Shown in pieces: positions 16,645 through 26,341 of a DNA stretch of 64,000 nt. Numbering within the stretch: position 1 is the stretch's first letter; each line of letters starts with the position of its first letter. The stretch is from Clostridiales bacterium (GTDB lineage Bacteria > Bacillota > Clostridia > Christensenellales > Aristaeellaceae). The notes beneath the pieces were generated by a model. That model was not told where the DNA came from. It saw only the letters and a list, made by a program, of their open reading frames with translations, and did not search any database. Position numbers and translations under genes: made by a program. Where the stretch lies: positions 1-64,000 of the forward strand of contig SVGY01000012.1 in the NCBI GenBank assembly GCA_015056145.1, written 5' to 3'.

Positions 16645-19371
16645 TCAGCCTTTTGCCAGTTCCTTGATGCGCTGCTCAAGGTTAGCCAGCATGGTTTCGT
16701 TCACCTTCAGCTTTTCCTTTTCCTGCTCCACCAGATGGGCGGGAGCTTTGCCGAGGAAGCCGGGGTTATTGAGCTTGCCGTTTGCACGGGCGATCTCGTT
16801 TTCCAGGTTCTTCTTTTCCTTTTCCAGACGGGCGATTTCCTTTTCGATATCCACCAGATCGCCCAGAGGAATGCGGATTTCACCGGCGGCGCAGATAGCG
16901 CTGACTACTTTCTCGCCGCTGAGGGCATCCTTGCCACCCAGCACTGCATCGCTGGCGTAGGCCAGGCGCTGAAGATAAGGCTCGGCCATGGCGAGGGTAT
17001 CTTCCCAGCCAGCTTCGGGGATCAGCACAATGTGAGTGCGCTTGCCGGCCTGCACGTTCATTTCAGCACGCAGGTTGCGGATGGCGCGGATGATCTCCAT
17101 CAGGCCTTCCATCTGGCGCTCTTCGGTGGCAAAATCGTATTCTGCCTTCACTTCGGGCCACTTTGCCAGGATCAGCATGCCATCGTGACCGGGCAGATAC
17201 TGGTACACTTCCTCGGTCAGGAAGGGCATGAAGGGATGCAGCAGCTTCAGGATGCCTTCCAGAGTGTAGGTCAGCACGCCACGCACGTTTTTCTTCTGCT
17301 CCTCATCCTCGCCCATAAGGCGGCCCTTGCTGAGCTCGATGTACCAATCGCAGAATTCGCTCCAGGCAAAATCGTAGATATTCTGGGCAGCAATGCCGAA
17401 ATCGCCGTCTTCCATATGGGCGCTCACTTCAGCGATCACCTTGTTCAGGCGGCTCAGGATCCACTGATCGGGCAGCTGAAGCTTTGCGGGGTCGATTTCT
17501 TCACGGGTCTGGGTGTTCATCAGCACGAAACGGCTGGCGTTCCAGATCTTGTTGGCAAAGTTACGGGCGCTTTCCACCTTTTCGTCGGAATAACGGGTGT
17601 CGTTTCCGGGGCTTACACCCATGGCAAGAGAGAAACGCAGAGCGTCGGCACCGTATTTTTCAACGATTTCCAGCGGATCCACGCCATTGCCCAGGCTCTT
17701 GGACATCTTGCGGCCCTGCTCGTCACGCACAAGGCCATGGATCAGCACGGTGTGGAAGGGAGTCTCCCCCATTTCCTCCACGCCGCAGGTGATCATACGG
17801 CTTACCCAGAAGGTGATGATGTCATAGCCGGTCACCAGCACATCGGTAGGATAGAAATACTTCAGATCCTCGGTTTGATCAGGCCAGCCCAGGGTAGAGA
17901 AGGGCCAGAGGGCAGAGGAGAACCAGGTGTCCAGCACATCTTCGTCCTGGTGGATGTTCTTGCTGCCGCACTTGGAGCAGCAGCAGGGATCCTCACGGAG
18001 AACCATCATTTCGCCGCAGTCGTCGCAGTACCACACAGGAATGCGATGGCCCCACCACAGCTGGCGGCTGATGCACCAGTCACGGATATTCTCCATCCAG
18101 TTCATGTACTGTTTGGAAAAACGCTCCGGCACAAACTGGGTCTTTCCGCTCTTTACAGCCTCGATGGCGGGCTTGGCCAGGGGCTTCATATCCACGAACC
18201 ACTGCTTGGACACCATGGGCTCGATCACGGTCTTGGAATGGCGGTAGCACACGCCCACTTCATGCTTGATGGGCTCGATGGACTTGAGCAGGCCCAGCTC
18301 GGTCATATCGGCCACGATGGCCTTGCGGGCTTCGGCGGTGGTCATGCCTGCGTACTTGCCGCAATCCAGCACTTCAGGCTCGTTCTTGGTGGCCTTTCCG
18401 GAAGCCAGCAGTTCATCTGCGGCAGCCTTATCATCAGCGCCGGTCATGTGGCCGTCATAAGTGAACACACGCACGATGGGCAGGTTGTGACGCTGGCCCA
18501 CTTCGTAGTCATTGGGGTCGTGGGCAGGGGTGATCTTCACAACGCCGGTACCCTTTTCCATATCAGCGTGCTCGTCGCACACGATGGGGATTTCCTTGTT
18601 GATGAGGGGCAGCATCACATGGCAACCGTGCAGGTGGGCATAGCGCTCATCCTTGGGGTTGATGGCCACGGCGGTGTCGCCCAGCATGGTTTCGGGACGG
18701 GTGGTGGCAAGCTCCAGCATTTCGCCGGTTTCCTTTACCGGGTACAGCAGATGCCAGAAGTTGCCTTCCATTTCCTTATGCTCTACCTCAGCGTCGGAAA
18801 TAGCGGACTGGCAATCGGGGCACCAGTTGATGAGGCGGTTGCCACGATAGATCAGGCCCTTTTCGTACAGGCGGCAGAAAGTTTCACGCACGGCCTTGGA
18901 GCAGCCTTCATCCATGGTGAAGCGTTCACGGCTCCAGTCGCAGCTGATGCCCATGCGGCGCTGCTGGGTTACGATGCGGCCGCCGTATTCCTTCTTCCAC
19001 TCCCAGGCACGCTTAAGGAAACCTTCACGGCCCAGGCTTTCCTTGGTGAGGCCTTCCTTGGCCATGGCTTCCACAATCTTCACTTCGGTGGCGATGGCAG
19101 CATGGTCGGTGCCGGGCAGCCACAGGGTGGGGTCGCCCTTCATGCGGTGATAGCGGATGGGCGCATCCTGCAAAAGGCAGTCCATGGCGTGGCCCATGTG
19201 CAGCTGACCGGTGATGTTGGGCGGGGGCATTACGATGGTGAAGGGCTTCTTGCCTTCCTCACGCTTTGCGATGAATGCACCGCTTTCCTCCCACATTTTG
19301 TACAGCTTATCCTCGATCTGCTGAGGGCTGTACACTTTCTCCATAGCAAATTCCTTCTGAATTTCAGACAT
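16645..19371 (-). CDS. valS: Valyl-tRNA synthetase
   Basis: This 908-residue class I enzyme charges tRNA-Val. It shows the HIGH-type motif PPPNITGQLHMGHA, the KMSKS loop GRKMSKSLGNG, a Cys-rich zinc insertion (YCDDCG, CCCSKCG near residues 410-430), the editing domain with TTRPETMLGD and a C-terminal coiled coil of about 65 residues. I chose the ATG at 19371 with GGAGG 9 nt upstream; the longer open frame has no ribosome site. A T-box leader controls it. Confidence 0.97.
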   Translation of the reverse strand: MSEIQKEFAMEKVYSPQQIEDKLYKMWEESGAFIAKREEGKKPFTIVMPPPNITGQLHMGHAMDCLLQDAPIRYHRMKGDPTLWLPGTDHAAIATEVKIVEAMAKEGLTKESLGREGFLKRAWEWKKEYGGRIVTQQRRMGISCDWSRERFTMDEGCSKAVRETFCRLYEKGLIYRGNRLINWCPDCQSAISDAEVEHKEMEGNFWHLLYPVKETGEMLELATTRPETMLGDTAVAINPKDERYAHLHGCHVMLPLINKEIPIVCDEHADMEKGTGVVKITPAHDPNDYEVGQRHNLPIVRVFTYDGHMTGADDKAAADELLASGKATKNEPEVLDCGKYAGMTTAEARKAIVADMTELGLLKSIEPIKHEVGVCYRHSKTVIEPMVSKQWFVDMKPLAKPAIEAVKSGKTQFVPERFSKQYMNWMENIRDWCISRQLWWGHRIPVWYCDDCGEMMVLREDPCCCSKCGSKNIHQDEDVLDTWFSSALWPFSTLGWPDQTEDLKYFYPTDVLVTGYDIITFWVSRMITCGVEEMGETPFHTVLIHGLVRDEQGRKMSKSLGNGVDPLEIVEKYGADALRFSLAMGVSPGNDTRYSDEKVESARNFANKIWNASRFVLMNTQTREEIDPAKLQLPDQWILSRLNKVIAEVSAHMEDGDFGIAAQNIYDFAWSEFCDWYIELSKGRLMGEDEEQKKNVRGVLTYTLEGILKLLHPFMPFLTEEVYQYLPGHDGMLILAKWPEVKAEYDFATEERQMEGLMEIIRAIRNLRAEMNVQAGKRTHIVLIPEAGWEDTLAMAEPYLQRLAYASDAVLGGKDALSGEKVVSAICAAGEIRIPLGDLVDIEKEIARLEKEKKNLENEIARANGKLNNPGFLGKAPAHLVEQEKEKLKVNETMLANLEQRIKELAKG

Positions 19372-19408
19372 GGTTATTTTCCTCCGTTTTATTGTATATG
19401 GTTTGATT

Positions 19409-19486
19409 TCAGCCGGCGATACCCGCCGGACGCAGGGCTGCTTTTTCTGTGCCGACACTACGGCCGGAACGATTTTCCCGACGCAT
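19409..19486 (-). CDS. 25-residue micro-ORF between the valS T-box and valS
   Basis: An ATG at 19486 follows AAAGGAGGTGACCCGC, one of the strongest ribosome sites in the window, and opens a 25-codon frame (starts MRRENRSGRS, ends in TGA) that stops 37 nt before valS. It is basic and holds one Val, so it is not an obvious attenuation peptide. Translation is likely from the site strength; a function is unproven. Confidence 0.45.
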   Translation of the reverse strand: MRRENRSGRSVGTEKAALRPAGIAG

Positions 19487-19532
19487 GCGGGTCACCTCCT
19501 TTATGAGCCTTCCGGCAAAACTTCATCAAACC

Positions 19533-19790
19533 AAAAAGCCGCTCCTGTCCTTCGGAAAAGGACGGAGCGACTCCGTGGTACCACCTTAATTCGCAACCGG
19601 GAGGGTTGCCTCGTTATCGCTGTAACGTGCGAAACACGGCCCGGCTATGCACAGGCATTCACCGGACACCCTCCCAAGCGACCTTCCCCCTGCAGCCCAT
19701 CCAAACGGTCTTTCAGCCGACGAACCGTTCTCTCTAAGGCGGCCACAGAGGTACTCCTCTTGTTCTTCGGGATATGGCACAAGGCTGCCA
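19533..19790 (-). ncRNA. T-box riboswitch leader of valS
   Basis: On the minus strand the leader shows, in order, the AGTA element in GAGGAGTACC, the distal AGAGAG motif, the conserved T-box sequence AAGGTGGTACCACGG (19573-19587) with its TGGT bulge, and an intrinsic terminator (GTCGCTCCGTCC/GGACAGGAGCGGC, then TTTTT) at about 19533-19572. It senses uncharged tRNA and allows valS transcription when valine is limiting. The specifier probably lies in GGTGTCCGGTG, where GTC and GTG are both valine codons, but I could not fix the pairing by eye. Confidence 0.92.
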
Positions 19791-19837
19791 GGAAACACCG
19801 GGCAGCCATTATGTCAATGCAATTAAGAAGGAGAAGA

Positions 19838-20032
19838 TCAGGCGTTTTCCTTCTTTTCGGTCATGTCGATGACCTGCACGCCGTTATAATATCCGCAATG
19901 CTTGCATACACGGTGGGCGAGCTTCTTTTCGTGGCACTGCGGGCACTCAACGATGCCGGGCAGGCTCAGCTTCCAGTTTGCACGACGGCTGCGACCACGA
20001 GCCTTGGATACTTTTCCCTTGGGAAGAGCCAT
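19838..20032 (-). CDS. rpmF: 50S ribosomal protein L32
   Basis: This 64-residue protein has the typical L32 start [20 protein letters not shown] and an intact zinc ribbon CPQC...CKHC. The start at 20032 follows GGAGGTGTAAC. It is cotranscribed with the upstream DUF177 gene, the usual arrangement in Bacillota. The retained Cys pairs mark it as the zinc-containing form. Confidence 0.96.
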   Translation of the reverse strand: MALPKGKVSKARGRSRRANWKLSLPGIVECPQCHEKKLAHRVCKHCGYYNGVQVIDMTEKKENA

Positions 20033-20089
20033 TGTTACACCTCCTCGATCGTCCTGAACCACCGCCTGTTTGGGGTGGCTTGCCCGAGC

Positions 20090-20602
20090 TTACTGCTCAG
20101 GCTCTTCGTTTAGCAAGCTCCGTAACGCTTCGAAGGGGTGCTGAGTGGGTGCTCCCTCGTCGTTCGAACTTACGGGGTTGTTCGTTTTCCACGCTTGCAA
20201 TTCAGCGCTGCCTTCGCAGCCGTCCTTGCACTCAAAGCGCATGGGCAGCTCCAGCATGGCCAGCGTAAGCGTCATGTGGTCAAGCGGCAGCTTTTTTCCC
20301 TCGTAGCGGAAACTGTCGCCTTCCAGTTCATCTGCATCCCTGCGGAAGGTTTCCGCAAAGGATACGCTCACTTCCTCCTGCGCAGGCTGCATGCACAGTG
20401 CGCATTCACCGTGAGCCACCGTATGAAGCTCGCCTTCCAGCCGTATGACATTATCCTCATACATGCAGTAAGTACCGCTGAGCTCCACAGGATCGAAGGT
20501 TACCGTTTCCCCCACTACCTTCTGAGGGGGCAAAGTTACCGTTGCCTCAAAGGGAAAGGCTTCGGCAGGCGTTACAAACGCTTTTGAAACATCCAGCTCC
20601 AT
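20090..20602 (-). CDS. DUF177 (YceD-family) protein
   Basis: This 170-residue protein belongs to the YceD/DUF177 family, linked in bacteria and plants to 23S rRNA accumulation. It contains the family Cys pair in HGECALCMQPA and the acidic FAETFRRDADEL region, and a second Cys pair in FECKDGCEG. The start at 20602 follows GGAGG. Placement directly ahead of rpmF is the family's hallmark and supports the call. Confidence 0.88.
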   Translation of the reverse strand: MELDVSKAFVTPAEAFPFEATVTLPPQKVVGETVTFDPVELSGTYCMYEDNVIRLEGELHTVAHGECALCMQPAQEEVSVSFAETFRRDADELEGDSFRYEGKKLPLDHMTLTLAMLELPMRFECKDGCEGSAELQAWKTNNPVSSNDEGAPTQHPFEALRSLLNEEPEQ

Positions 20603-20633
20603 AGCATCCTCCTTGATGGCGTGACCATTTTGT

Positions 20634-20662
20634 ATTATACGATTGCCTTGATGTTTTGTCAA
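20634..20662 (-). promoter_or_regulatory. Promoter of the DUF177-rpmF operon
   Basis: The minus strand reads TTGACA, 17 nt, TATAAT, about 30 nt upstream of the DUF177 start; both hexamers match consensus. Confidence 0.88.
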
Positions 20663-20700
20663 GAGCATTTTCGCCTGCAAACATACAAAAATCGCAGTTT

Positions 20701-21489
20701 TCAGACCCGGCACACAAACATGCCGTATTCTTTGGGAATATGGATGACACCATCCACTTTGAAACGGTCAAGAAGGCGGTATATTTCCTGCCGTTGGCGG
20801 TTCTTCACATCCGAAAATGCAGCGGTGGAAAGCACATAATCCACCAGATCCTCCGTGGAGGTAACCGCCAGTCCATCCTCCCGGACACGCATTTCCACCC
20901 GGGAAAAATACTGCGTCAGGCTTGCTTTGCCATTCTGAAGGCTGAAGGAGTTCTGCTGTTCTTTTCCCCGGTCAAGGCCCAGCGCATCGCACAACCAGCC
21001 CATAAGCCCGTTCTCGCCAAAGGTAGCACAATAGAAGATTCCTCCGGGCTTCAGCACCCGTCTCACTTCCGAAAGGGCTTTGGGAAGGTCTGGCACATGG
21101 TAGAGCATCATATTGGCAATGACTGCATCAAAAACTCCGTCCTCATAAGGGATCTGCTGAATATCAATCTGCCGGAAGGAAACATTGTTTTTCTTTTGTA
21201 CATTTTTCTGCGCTGTTTCCAGCATCCCCGGGGAAAAGTCGCTTAGAATGAGCTGCGCCTTTTCCGGAAGCACGTTCTGTACAAAATCTGCATCTTTCCA
21301 CGCTTCTGCCGTACCGCAACCCAGTTCCAGAATGCGCATATCCGGCGCAAAAGCGTACTGGCGCAATACCCAACGGTGAAAATCCTCCTGATTGGTGCTG
21401 TACTTCACATGCAAACTGCGGCGAATATCCAGTGCGCCGGATGTGGCGTATTCCTTTTCCACCACCGCAGTTTCCTGCATCCGGTTCAT
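20701..21489 (-). CDS. Class I SAM-dependent methyltransferase
   Basis: This protein of about 262 residues has the SAM-binding motif ILELGCGTAEAW (motif I), LSDFSPGMLETA (motif II) and FDAVIANMMLYHV with RVLKPGGIFYC, a UbiE/methyltransferase-11 type domain. The N-terminal 40 residues and the C-terminal 80 are not diagnostic, so the substrate is unknown. ATGs at 21495 and 21489 compete; GGGGG spacing favours 21489. The gene follows lepA by 11 nt and is probably cotranscribed with it. Confidence 0.87.
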   Translation of the reverse strand: MNRMQETAVVEKEYATSGALDIRRSLHVKYSTNQEDFHRWVLRQYAFAPDMRILELGCGTAEAWKDADFVQNVLPEKAQLILSDFSPGMLETAQKNVQKKNNVSFRQIDIQQIPYEDGVFDAVIANMMLYHVPDLPKALSEVRRVLKPGGIFYCATFGENGLMGWLCDALGLDRGKEQQNSFSLQNGKASLTQYFSRVEMRVREDGLAVTSTEDLVDYVLSTAAFSDVKNRQRQEIYRLLDRFKVDGVIHIPKEYGMFVCRV

Positions 21490-21500
21490 GGGCATCCCCC

Positions 21501-23309
21501 TTATTTGTCATCCATTTTCAGCACTGCAAGGAATGCCTCGCTGGGCACTTCCACCGTACCGAACTGGCGCATGCGGCGTTTGCCTTCCTTCTGCTTCTCC
21601 AGCAGCTTTTTCTTACGGGTAATGTCACCGCCGTAGCACTTGGCCAGAACATCCTTGCGCATGGCCTTGACGGTTTCACGGGCGATAACCTTGCCGCCGA
21701 TGGCTGCCTGGATAGGAATTTCAAACAGCTGGCGCGGAATAACTTCCTTGAGCTTTTCAGCAATGCTGCGGCCCCGGGCGTATGCCTTGTCCTTATGGAC
21801 AATGATGGAAAATGCGTCGCAGATATCGCCGTTGAGGAGGATATCCATCTTCACAAGTTCGCTGGGCCGGTATCCGTGCAGCTCATAATCAAAGCTGGCA
21901 TAACCACGGCTGCGGCTCTTGACCTGATCGAAGAATTCATAGATGATCTCGTTGAGGGGAATCTCGTAGATCAGCTTTACACGGCTGCCTTCATACTGCA
22001 TATCGATGAAAACGCCACGCTTATCCACAGAGATATCCATCATGGCGCCCACAAATTCCTGAGGGGTGTAGATGGTTGCGGTAACGTAAGGTTCTTCCAT
22101 GTGTTCAATCTCGCCTACGGGGGGCAGATTGGAGGGGTTATCGATCTCCACCATGGAACCATCCAGCTTGTATACATGATAGATTACGCTGGGGGCGGTA
22201 GTGACCAGATCCAGATCAAACTCACGTTCCAGCCGCTGCTGGATGATCTCCATATGCAACAGGCCCAGGAATCCGCAGCGGAAGCCGTAACCCAGCGCCA
22301 CGGAAGTTTCCGGATCGAAGGTCAGGGAAGCGTCGTTCATGCGGAGTTTTTCCAGTGCTTCCTTCAGGTTGTCATAGTCAGCACCGTCGGCAGGATAAAT
22401 ACCGCAGAACACCATGGGCGTTACTTTGCGGTAGCCGGGCAGGGGCTCGGCAGCAGGGCGGGCTGCATCGGTGATGGTATCGCCCACACGGGTATCGGCC
22501 ACGTCCTTGATGGAGGCGGCAATGTAGCCCACGTCGCCGGGCAGCAGCTCGGCACAGCTGTTGTAGCCAGGGTTAAAGGTACCCACTTCCACAATATCAA
22601 ATTCGCTGCCCGTCTGCATCAGGCGCATGCGCATGCCCGGCTTCACAGTGCCCTGCTTGATACGCACAAAGCAGATGGCGCCCCGATAATTGTCATAAAA
22701 AGCATCGAAAATCAACGCCTGCAAGGGTGCATCTGCATCGCCCTCGGGGGCGGGAATGTTCTTGACTATGGCTTCCAGCACATCGCCGCAGTTGAGGCCG
22801 GTCTTGGCAGAAATCAGCGGAGCTTCGCTGGCGTCAAGGCCGATCACATCTTCGATCTCAGCTTTCACCTCTTCCGGGCGTGCGCTGGCAAGATCGATCT
22901 TATTGATGACGGGCACAGTTTCCAGGTCATGCTCCAGAGCCATGTACACATTGGCGAGGGTCTGCGCCTCAATGCCCTGAGTGGAGTCCACCACCAGGAG
23001 GGCACCCTCGCATGCAGCCAAAGCACGGCTTACTTCGTAGCTGAAGTCCACATGGCCAGGGGTATCAATCAGGTTCAGGGTATAGGTTTCGCCATCCTTG
23101 GCCTTGTAATTCATGCGCACGGCCTTGCTCTTGATGGTAATACCACGCTCCCGCTCCAACTCCATGGAGTCCAGAATCTGCTCTACCATCTGGCGCTGCT
23201 CAAATACTCCGGTCATTTCCAGAAGGCGGTCTGCCAGCGTGCTCTTGCCATGGTCAATATGGGCGATGATACAAAAATTCCGAATATGGGAAAGCCGTTC
23301 CTCGTGCAA
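21501..23309 (-). CDS. lepA: Elongation factor 4 (back-translocating GTPase)
   Basis: This 602-residue translational GTPase acts on stalled or mistranslocated ribosomes. GTPase motifs are AHIDHGKST, the Thr-containing switch, DTPGHVDF and NKID. The tail carries the LepA-specific C-terminal domain with [22 protein letters not shown]. The start is a TTG at 23309 with GGAGGG 8 nt upstream, an uncommon but well-supported start. It has its own promoter. Confidence 0.97.
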   Translation of the reverse strand: MHEERLSHIRNFCIIAHIDHGKSTLADRLLEMTGVFEQRQMVEQILDSMELERERGITIKSKAVRMNYKAKDGETYTLNLIDTPGHVDFSYEVSRALAACEGALLVVDSTQGIEAQTLANVYMALEHDLETVPVINKIDLASARPEEVKAEIEDVIGLDASEAPLISAKTGLNCGDVLEAIVKNIPAPEGDADAPLQALIFDAFYDNYRGAICFVRIKQGTVKPGMRMRLMQTGSEFDIVEVGTFNPGYNSCAELLPGDVGYIAASIKDVADTRVGDTITDAARPAAEPLPGYRKVTPMVFCGIYPADGADYDNLKEALEKLRMNDASLTFDPETSVALGYGFRCGFLGLLHMEIIQQRLEREFDLDLVTTAPSVIYHVYKLDGSMVEIDNPSNLPPVGEIEHMEEPYVTATIYTPQEFVGAMMDISVDKRGVFIDMQYEGSRVKLIYEIPLNEIIYEFFDQVKSRSRGYASFDYELHGYRPSELVKMDILLNGDICDAFSIIVHKDKAYARGRSIAEKLKEVIPRQLFEIPIQAAIGGKVIARETVKAMRKDVLAKCYGGDITRKKKLLEKQKEGKRRMRQFGTVEVPSEAFLAVLKMDDK

Positions 23310-23347
23310 GTGGAATTCCCTCCAAATCTGCAGAATAAATCACAGTA

Positions 23348-23376
23348 ATCATATCTTGTTTTGAGAAAAAATGCAA
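23348..23376 (-). promoter_or_regulatory. Promoter of lepA
   Basis: The minus strand reads TTGCAT, 17 nt, TATGAT, about 38 nt before the TTG start. Confidence 0.7.
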
Positions 23377-23396
23377 CAAAAAAGCTCAGGATTTCC

Positions 23397-24329
23397 TTAC
23401 ACGATCGCCTGATACAGCCACGCCATCAGCGGAATGGTTACAGCGCAGAAAAGGCAGGTGAGAATGTTGATGGTGGCGGCGTAATCTGCGTCCCGGTCAA
23501 AGAGTTGTGCGATCTGCACCGCATTGGCTGCACTGGGGGCTGCGGCCGCCAGAATGCTCACCAGCAGAATGTTCTTGCCCATGGGCAGCAGCCCGGCAAC
23601 GCCCGTCACCTTGATCAGCAAAATAGACAGCGCCGGGCAGAGGATCAGCCGTACAAAGCAAACAATATATGCACGCTTTATGGTAAAAAGCTTTTTCATG
23701 TCGCTGCCCGCCATCATCACGCCCAGCATCAGCATATTAACCGGGGCGATCATGCCGCCGAAGGTATTCACCGTATTGCCCAGGATTTCAGGCAGTCTCC
23801 ATCCGGCAAGGAAAAACAACAGCCCCAGCAATATGGCAATAATGTTCGGGTTGGTGATGACCTTGCGCACCTGAACATTGTTCTGCCCGCCCAGGATCGA
23901 ATATCCATGGCCCCACATCAGGGGGAGGAATACCAGCACATAGGCGGTAGTGTACACCACCCATTCATTGCCCAGGGATGCGGCCACCAACGGGATGATG
24001 AGATTGCCTGCGTTGACGTACATGATGGAAGCCCTGTCCACCACCGTAAGCTTCAGGGGTTTGCGCAGGGCGTGACCCACCAGATAAAACAGCAGATGGA
24101 AAGCCGCAGCGCACACAACGCCCATCAGCAGTCCCTTGAGGATCTCCGGCTGAAACTGCTGCTGGAAGGAAGAAAACACCACACAGGGCGAGATCACATA
24201 GATGATGAGGATAGAAAGGGGTTTGCTGTCCGAAGGGCGTAAAAGGCCCAGTTTGACCAGTAAATACCCCACTGCAATCATGATAAACATGGACAGAAGC
24301 TGCTTGCCCAGTATCAACGCCAAATCCAT
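23397..24329 (-). CDS. AEC-family (auxin efflux carrier-like) transporter
   Basis: This 310-residue membrane protein has about ten hydrophobic segments in two halves, with the family features NAGNLIIPLVAASLG after helix 4 and AAAPSAANAVQIAQ after helix 8. Relatives move malate, malonate or other small organic acids, so the substrate is open. The ATG at 24329 follows GGAGGTGG. It lies 3' of the ABC operon but is separated from it by a terminator. Confidence 0.85.
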   Translation of the reverse strand: MDLALILGKQLLSMFIMIAVGYLLVKLGLLRPSDSKPLSILIIYVISPCVVFSSFQQQFQPEILKGLLMGVVCAAAFHLLFYLVGHALRKPLKLTVVDRASIMYVNAGNLIIPLVAASLGNEWVVYTTAYVLVFLPLMWGHGYSILGGQNNVQVRKVITNPNIIAILLGLLFFLAGWRLPEILGNTVNTFGGMIAPVNMLMLGVMMAGSDMKKLFTIKRAYIVCFVRLILCPALSILLIKVTGVAGLLPMGKNILLVSILAAAAPSAANAVQIAQLFDRDADYAATINILTCLFCAVTIPLMAWLYQAIV

Positions 24330-24357
24330 TCTACCACCTCCGGCCTTCCGCCGTTTT

Positions 24358-24401
24358 TTTGAAACACGCCACCCCGCTGCAACAAGCAAAGGGGTGGCGT
24401 G
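24358..24401 (-). terminator. Terminator of the PF04392-type ABC operon
   Basis: An 11-bp stem CACGCCACCCC/GGGGTGGCGTG is followed by TTTC and a later T-rich stretch on the minus strand, just past the ATPase stop. Confidence 0.78.
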
Positions 24402-24416
24402 ATTAGCTTTTCATTC

Positions 24417-25211
24417 TTATGCCAAAAGCATACGGTCATTGGCCATTTCCTGACCACTGGCCTTTTCAAACAGCTGCAGAAGGTCTTCCACGGTAAGTTT
24501 CTTCTTCTCCTCGCCAGAAACATCCACGGCGATGCGGCCTTCGTGCATCATGATGAGTCTGTTGCCATGAGCAATAGCATCCTTCATGTTATGGGTGATC
24601 ATCAGCGTGGTCAGCTGATCTTTCTGAACGATGCGCTCGGTTGCCTCCAGCACCTTGGCAGCGGTTTTGGGGTCAAGAGCGGCGGTATGCTCGTCCAGGA
24701 GCAGAAGCTTGGGCTTTTGCAGCGTCGCCATCAGCAGCGTCAGCGCCTGACGCTGACCGCCGGACAAAAGACCCACTTTGGCAGTGAGGCGACTTTCCAG
24801 GCCCAAACCCAGGCTTTCCAGAAGTTCCTTGTATTCCTGCCGCTCCGCAGCGGTAATGCCAACCTTCAGGGTGCGTTTCTGGCCACGACGCTTGGCAAGG
24901 GCCAGGTTTTCTTCGATCTGCATAGTAGCGGCAGTGCCCAGCATAGGATCCTGGAATACCCTGCCGATGTACTTTGCACGCTTGTGCTCGGCCATGCGGG
25001 TTACGTTCACTCCGCCGATCACGATGGAGCCTTCGTCCACAGGCCAGGTGCCGGCCACTGCATTGAGCAAGGTGGATTTGCCAGCGCCGTTACCGCCGAT
25101 CACGGTAACGAAATCGCCTTCCTCCAGTTTGAGGCTTACGCCATTCAGGGCCACTTTTTCGTTTACCGTGCCCGGATTGAAGGTTTTGGAAATATTGGTG
25201 ATCTCAAGCAT
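24417..25211 (-). CDS. ABC importer ATP-binding protein
   Basis: This 264-residue ATPase has Walker A GGNGAGKST, a Q-loop in VFQDPM, the signature LLSGGQRQALTLL (LSGGQ), Walker B LLLLDEHTAALD and the switch His in ITHNM. The start at 25211 is preceded by GGAGGTG; a GTG five codons earlier overlaps that site. It overlaps the permease end by 8 nt. With the permease and binding protein it forms an importer of the family found with tryptophan/tyrosine-type PF04392 binding proteins. Confidence 0.93.
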   Translation of the reverse strand: MLEITNISKTFNPGTVNEKVALNGVSLKLEEGDFVTVIGGNGAGKSTLLNAVAGTWPVDEGSIVIGGVNVTRMAEHKRAKYIGRVFQDPMLGTAATMQIEENLALAKRRGQKRTLKVGITAAERQEYKELLESLGLGLESRLTAKVGLLSGGQRQALTLLMATLQKPKLLLLDEHTAALDPKTAAKVLEATERIVQKDQLTTLMITHNMKDAIAHGNRLIMMHEGRIAVDVSGEEKKKLTVEDLLQLFEKASGQEMANDRMLLA

Positions 25212-26220
25212 TTTGGGCACCTCCACGCTTCACGGGTTTGGTAAAGTACTTGCCCTTCCAGTAGGGAACCGCAAGGAAGAACGCAACGATAATGGCGGTA
25301 AGCAATTTGAGGTAGTTGGAATCGATGCCGCTGAGGCTGATAACCGCCTGAATGACGATGTAGTAGATCACAGCGCCAATGGAAACCGCCAGCAGTTTCA
25401 GACCAAAGTTACGGAACAGCTTGCCGAATACAACTTCGCCGATGATGACCGCAGCAAGGCCGATAACAATAGCGCCACGGCCCATGTTGATTTCCGCAAA
25501 GCCCTGATACTGGGCAAGCAGCGCACCGGAGAGGGCCACCAGTCCGTTGGAAAGCATCAGGCCCAGCACAGTGTTCTTGTTGGTATTGATGCCCTGCGCC
25601 CGGGCCATGGCACGGTTTGCACCGGTAGCACGGATAGAAGAACCCAGTTCCGTACCAAAGAACCAGTACAAAATGCCGATAATCACAATGGTGAAGATAC
25701 CTGCCACAAAGATCGGGTGCTGAATAAACCAGCGCTTTCCATTTTCCACATCCTTGATGTAGCCCAGAGCCACCAGCAGATCCATCTTGCGGACGTTGAT
25801 GGCAAGGCTGGCCTTCTTGTCCAGAATGGTGACAAGGTTCACGGACCACAAGCCCAGCTGGGTCAGGATACCAGCCAGAATGGCAGGTATGCCGCATGCA
25901 GTATGCAGAAGTCCAGTGCACATGCCTGCCAGCAGGCCAGCCATGAATGCAAACAGCACCGCCATGATCAGAATAACAATGTTCAGGTTAAAGGAGGCGG
26001 CCCAGGCTTCCACGGTTTCCGCACCGAAGATCGCCCCCAGCCAGTCCTTGCCATTGGCAAGGGTTACGGCGCACATGGCGCCGCCGGTGCAGAAAGATCC
26101 ATCCACAGTAAGGTCGGCCACATCCAGCAGCCGGTAAGTAATGTATACGCCGATGGCCATGATGCCCCAGATCAGGCCCTGAGAAATGGAGCCGGGCAAA
26201 GCGTTAAGCAAGCTTGTCAT
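25204..26220 (-). CDS. ABC importer permease (branched-chain/LivH-like superfamily)
   Basis: This 338-residue permease has about eight to nine membrane segments. GSSIRATGANRAMARAQGI is the cytoplasmic coupling loop typical of the BPD_transp_2 family, and LLDVADLTVDGSFCTGGA near the N-terminus is typical of permeases that partner PF04392 binding proteins. The ATG follows CGGAGG. It is the middle gene of a three-gene operon. Confidence 0.92.
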   Translation of the reverse strand: MTSLLNALPGSISQGLIWGIMAIGVYITYRLLDVADLTVDGSFCTGGAMCAVTLANGKDWLGAIFGAETVEAWAASFNLNIVILIMAVLFAFMAGLLAGMCTGLLHTACGIPAILAGILTQLGLWSVNLVTILDKKASLAINVRKMDLLVALGYIKDVENGKRWFIQHPIFVAGIFTIVIIGILYWFFGTELGSSIRATGANRAMARAQGINTNKNTVLGLMLSNGLVALSGALLAQYQGFAEINMGRGAIVIGLAAVIIGEVVFGKLFRNFGLKLLAVSIGAVIYYIVIQAVISLSGIDSNYLKLLTAIIVAFFLAVPYWKGKYFTKPVKRGGAQNA

Positions 26221-26341
26221 TTGGTTTCCTCCGTATCCCCGCCTAAACCGGGGCTGATGATGTTTTTTCCTTCATGAAAAGGCGGGGCCGGGGCGACGTA
26301 TGTCGCCCAAGCCCCAACGCTTCTCAGATACACAAGTTTGA

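Noticed and set aside
16735..19506. 923-codon open frame opposite valS
   Set aside because: It mirrors the codon pattern of valS, has no ribosome site and no recognisable domain.
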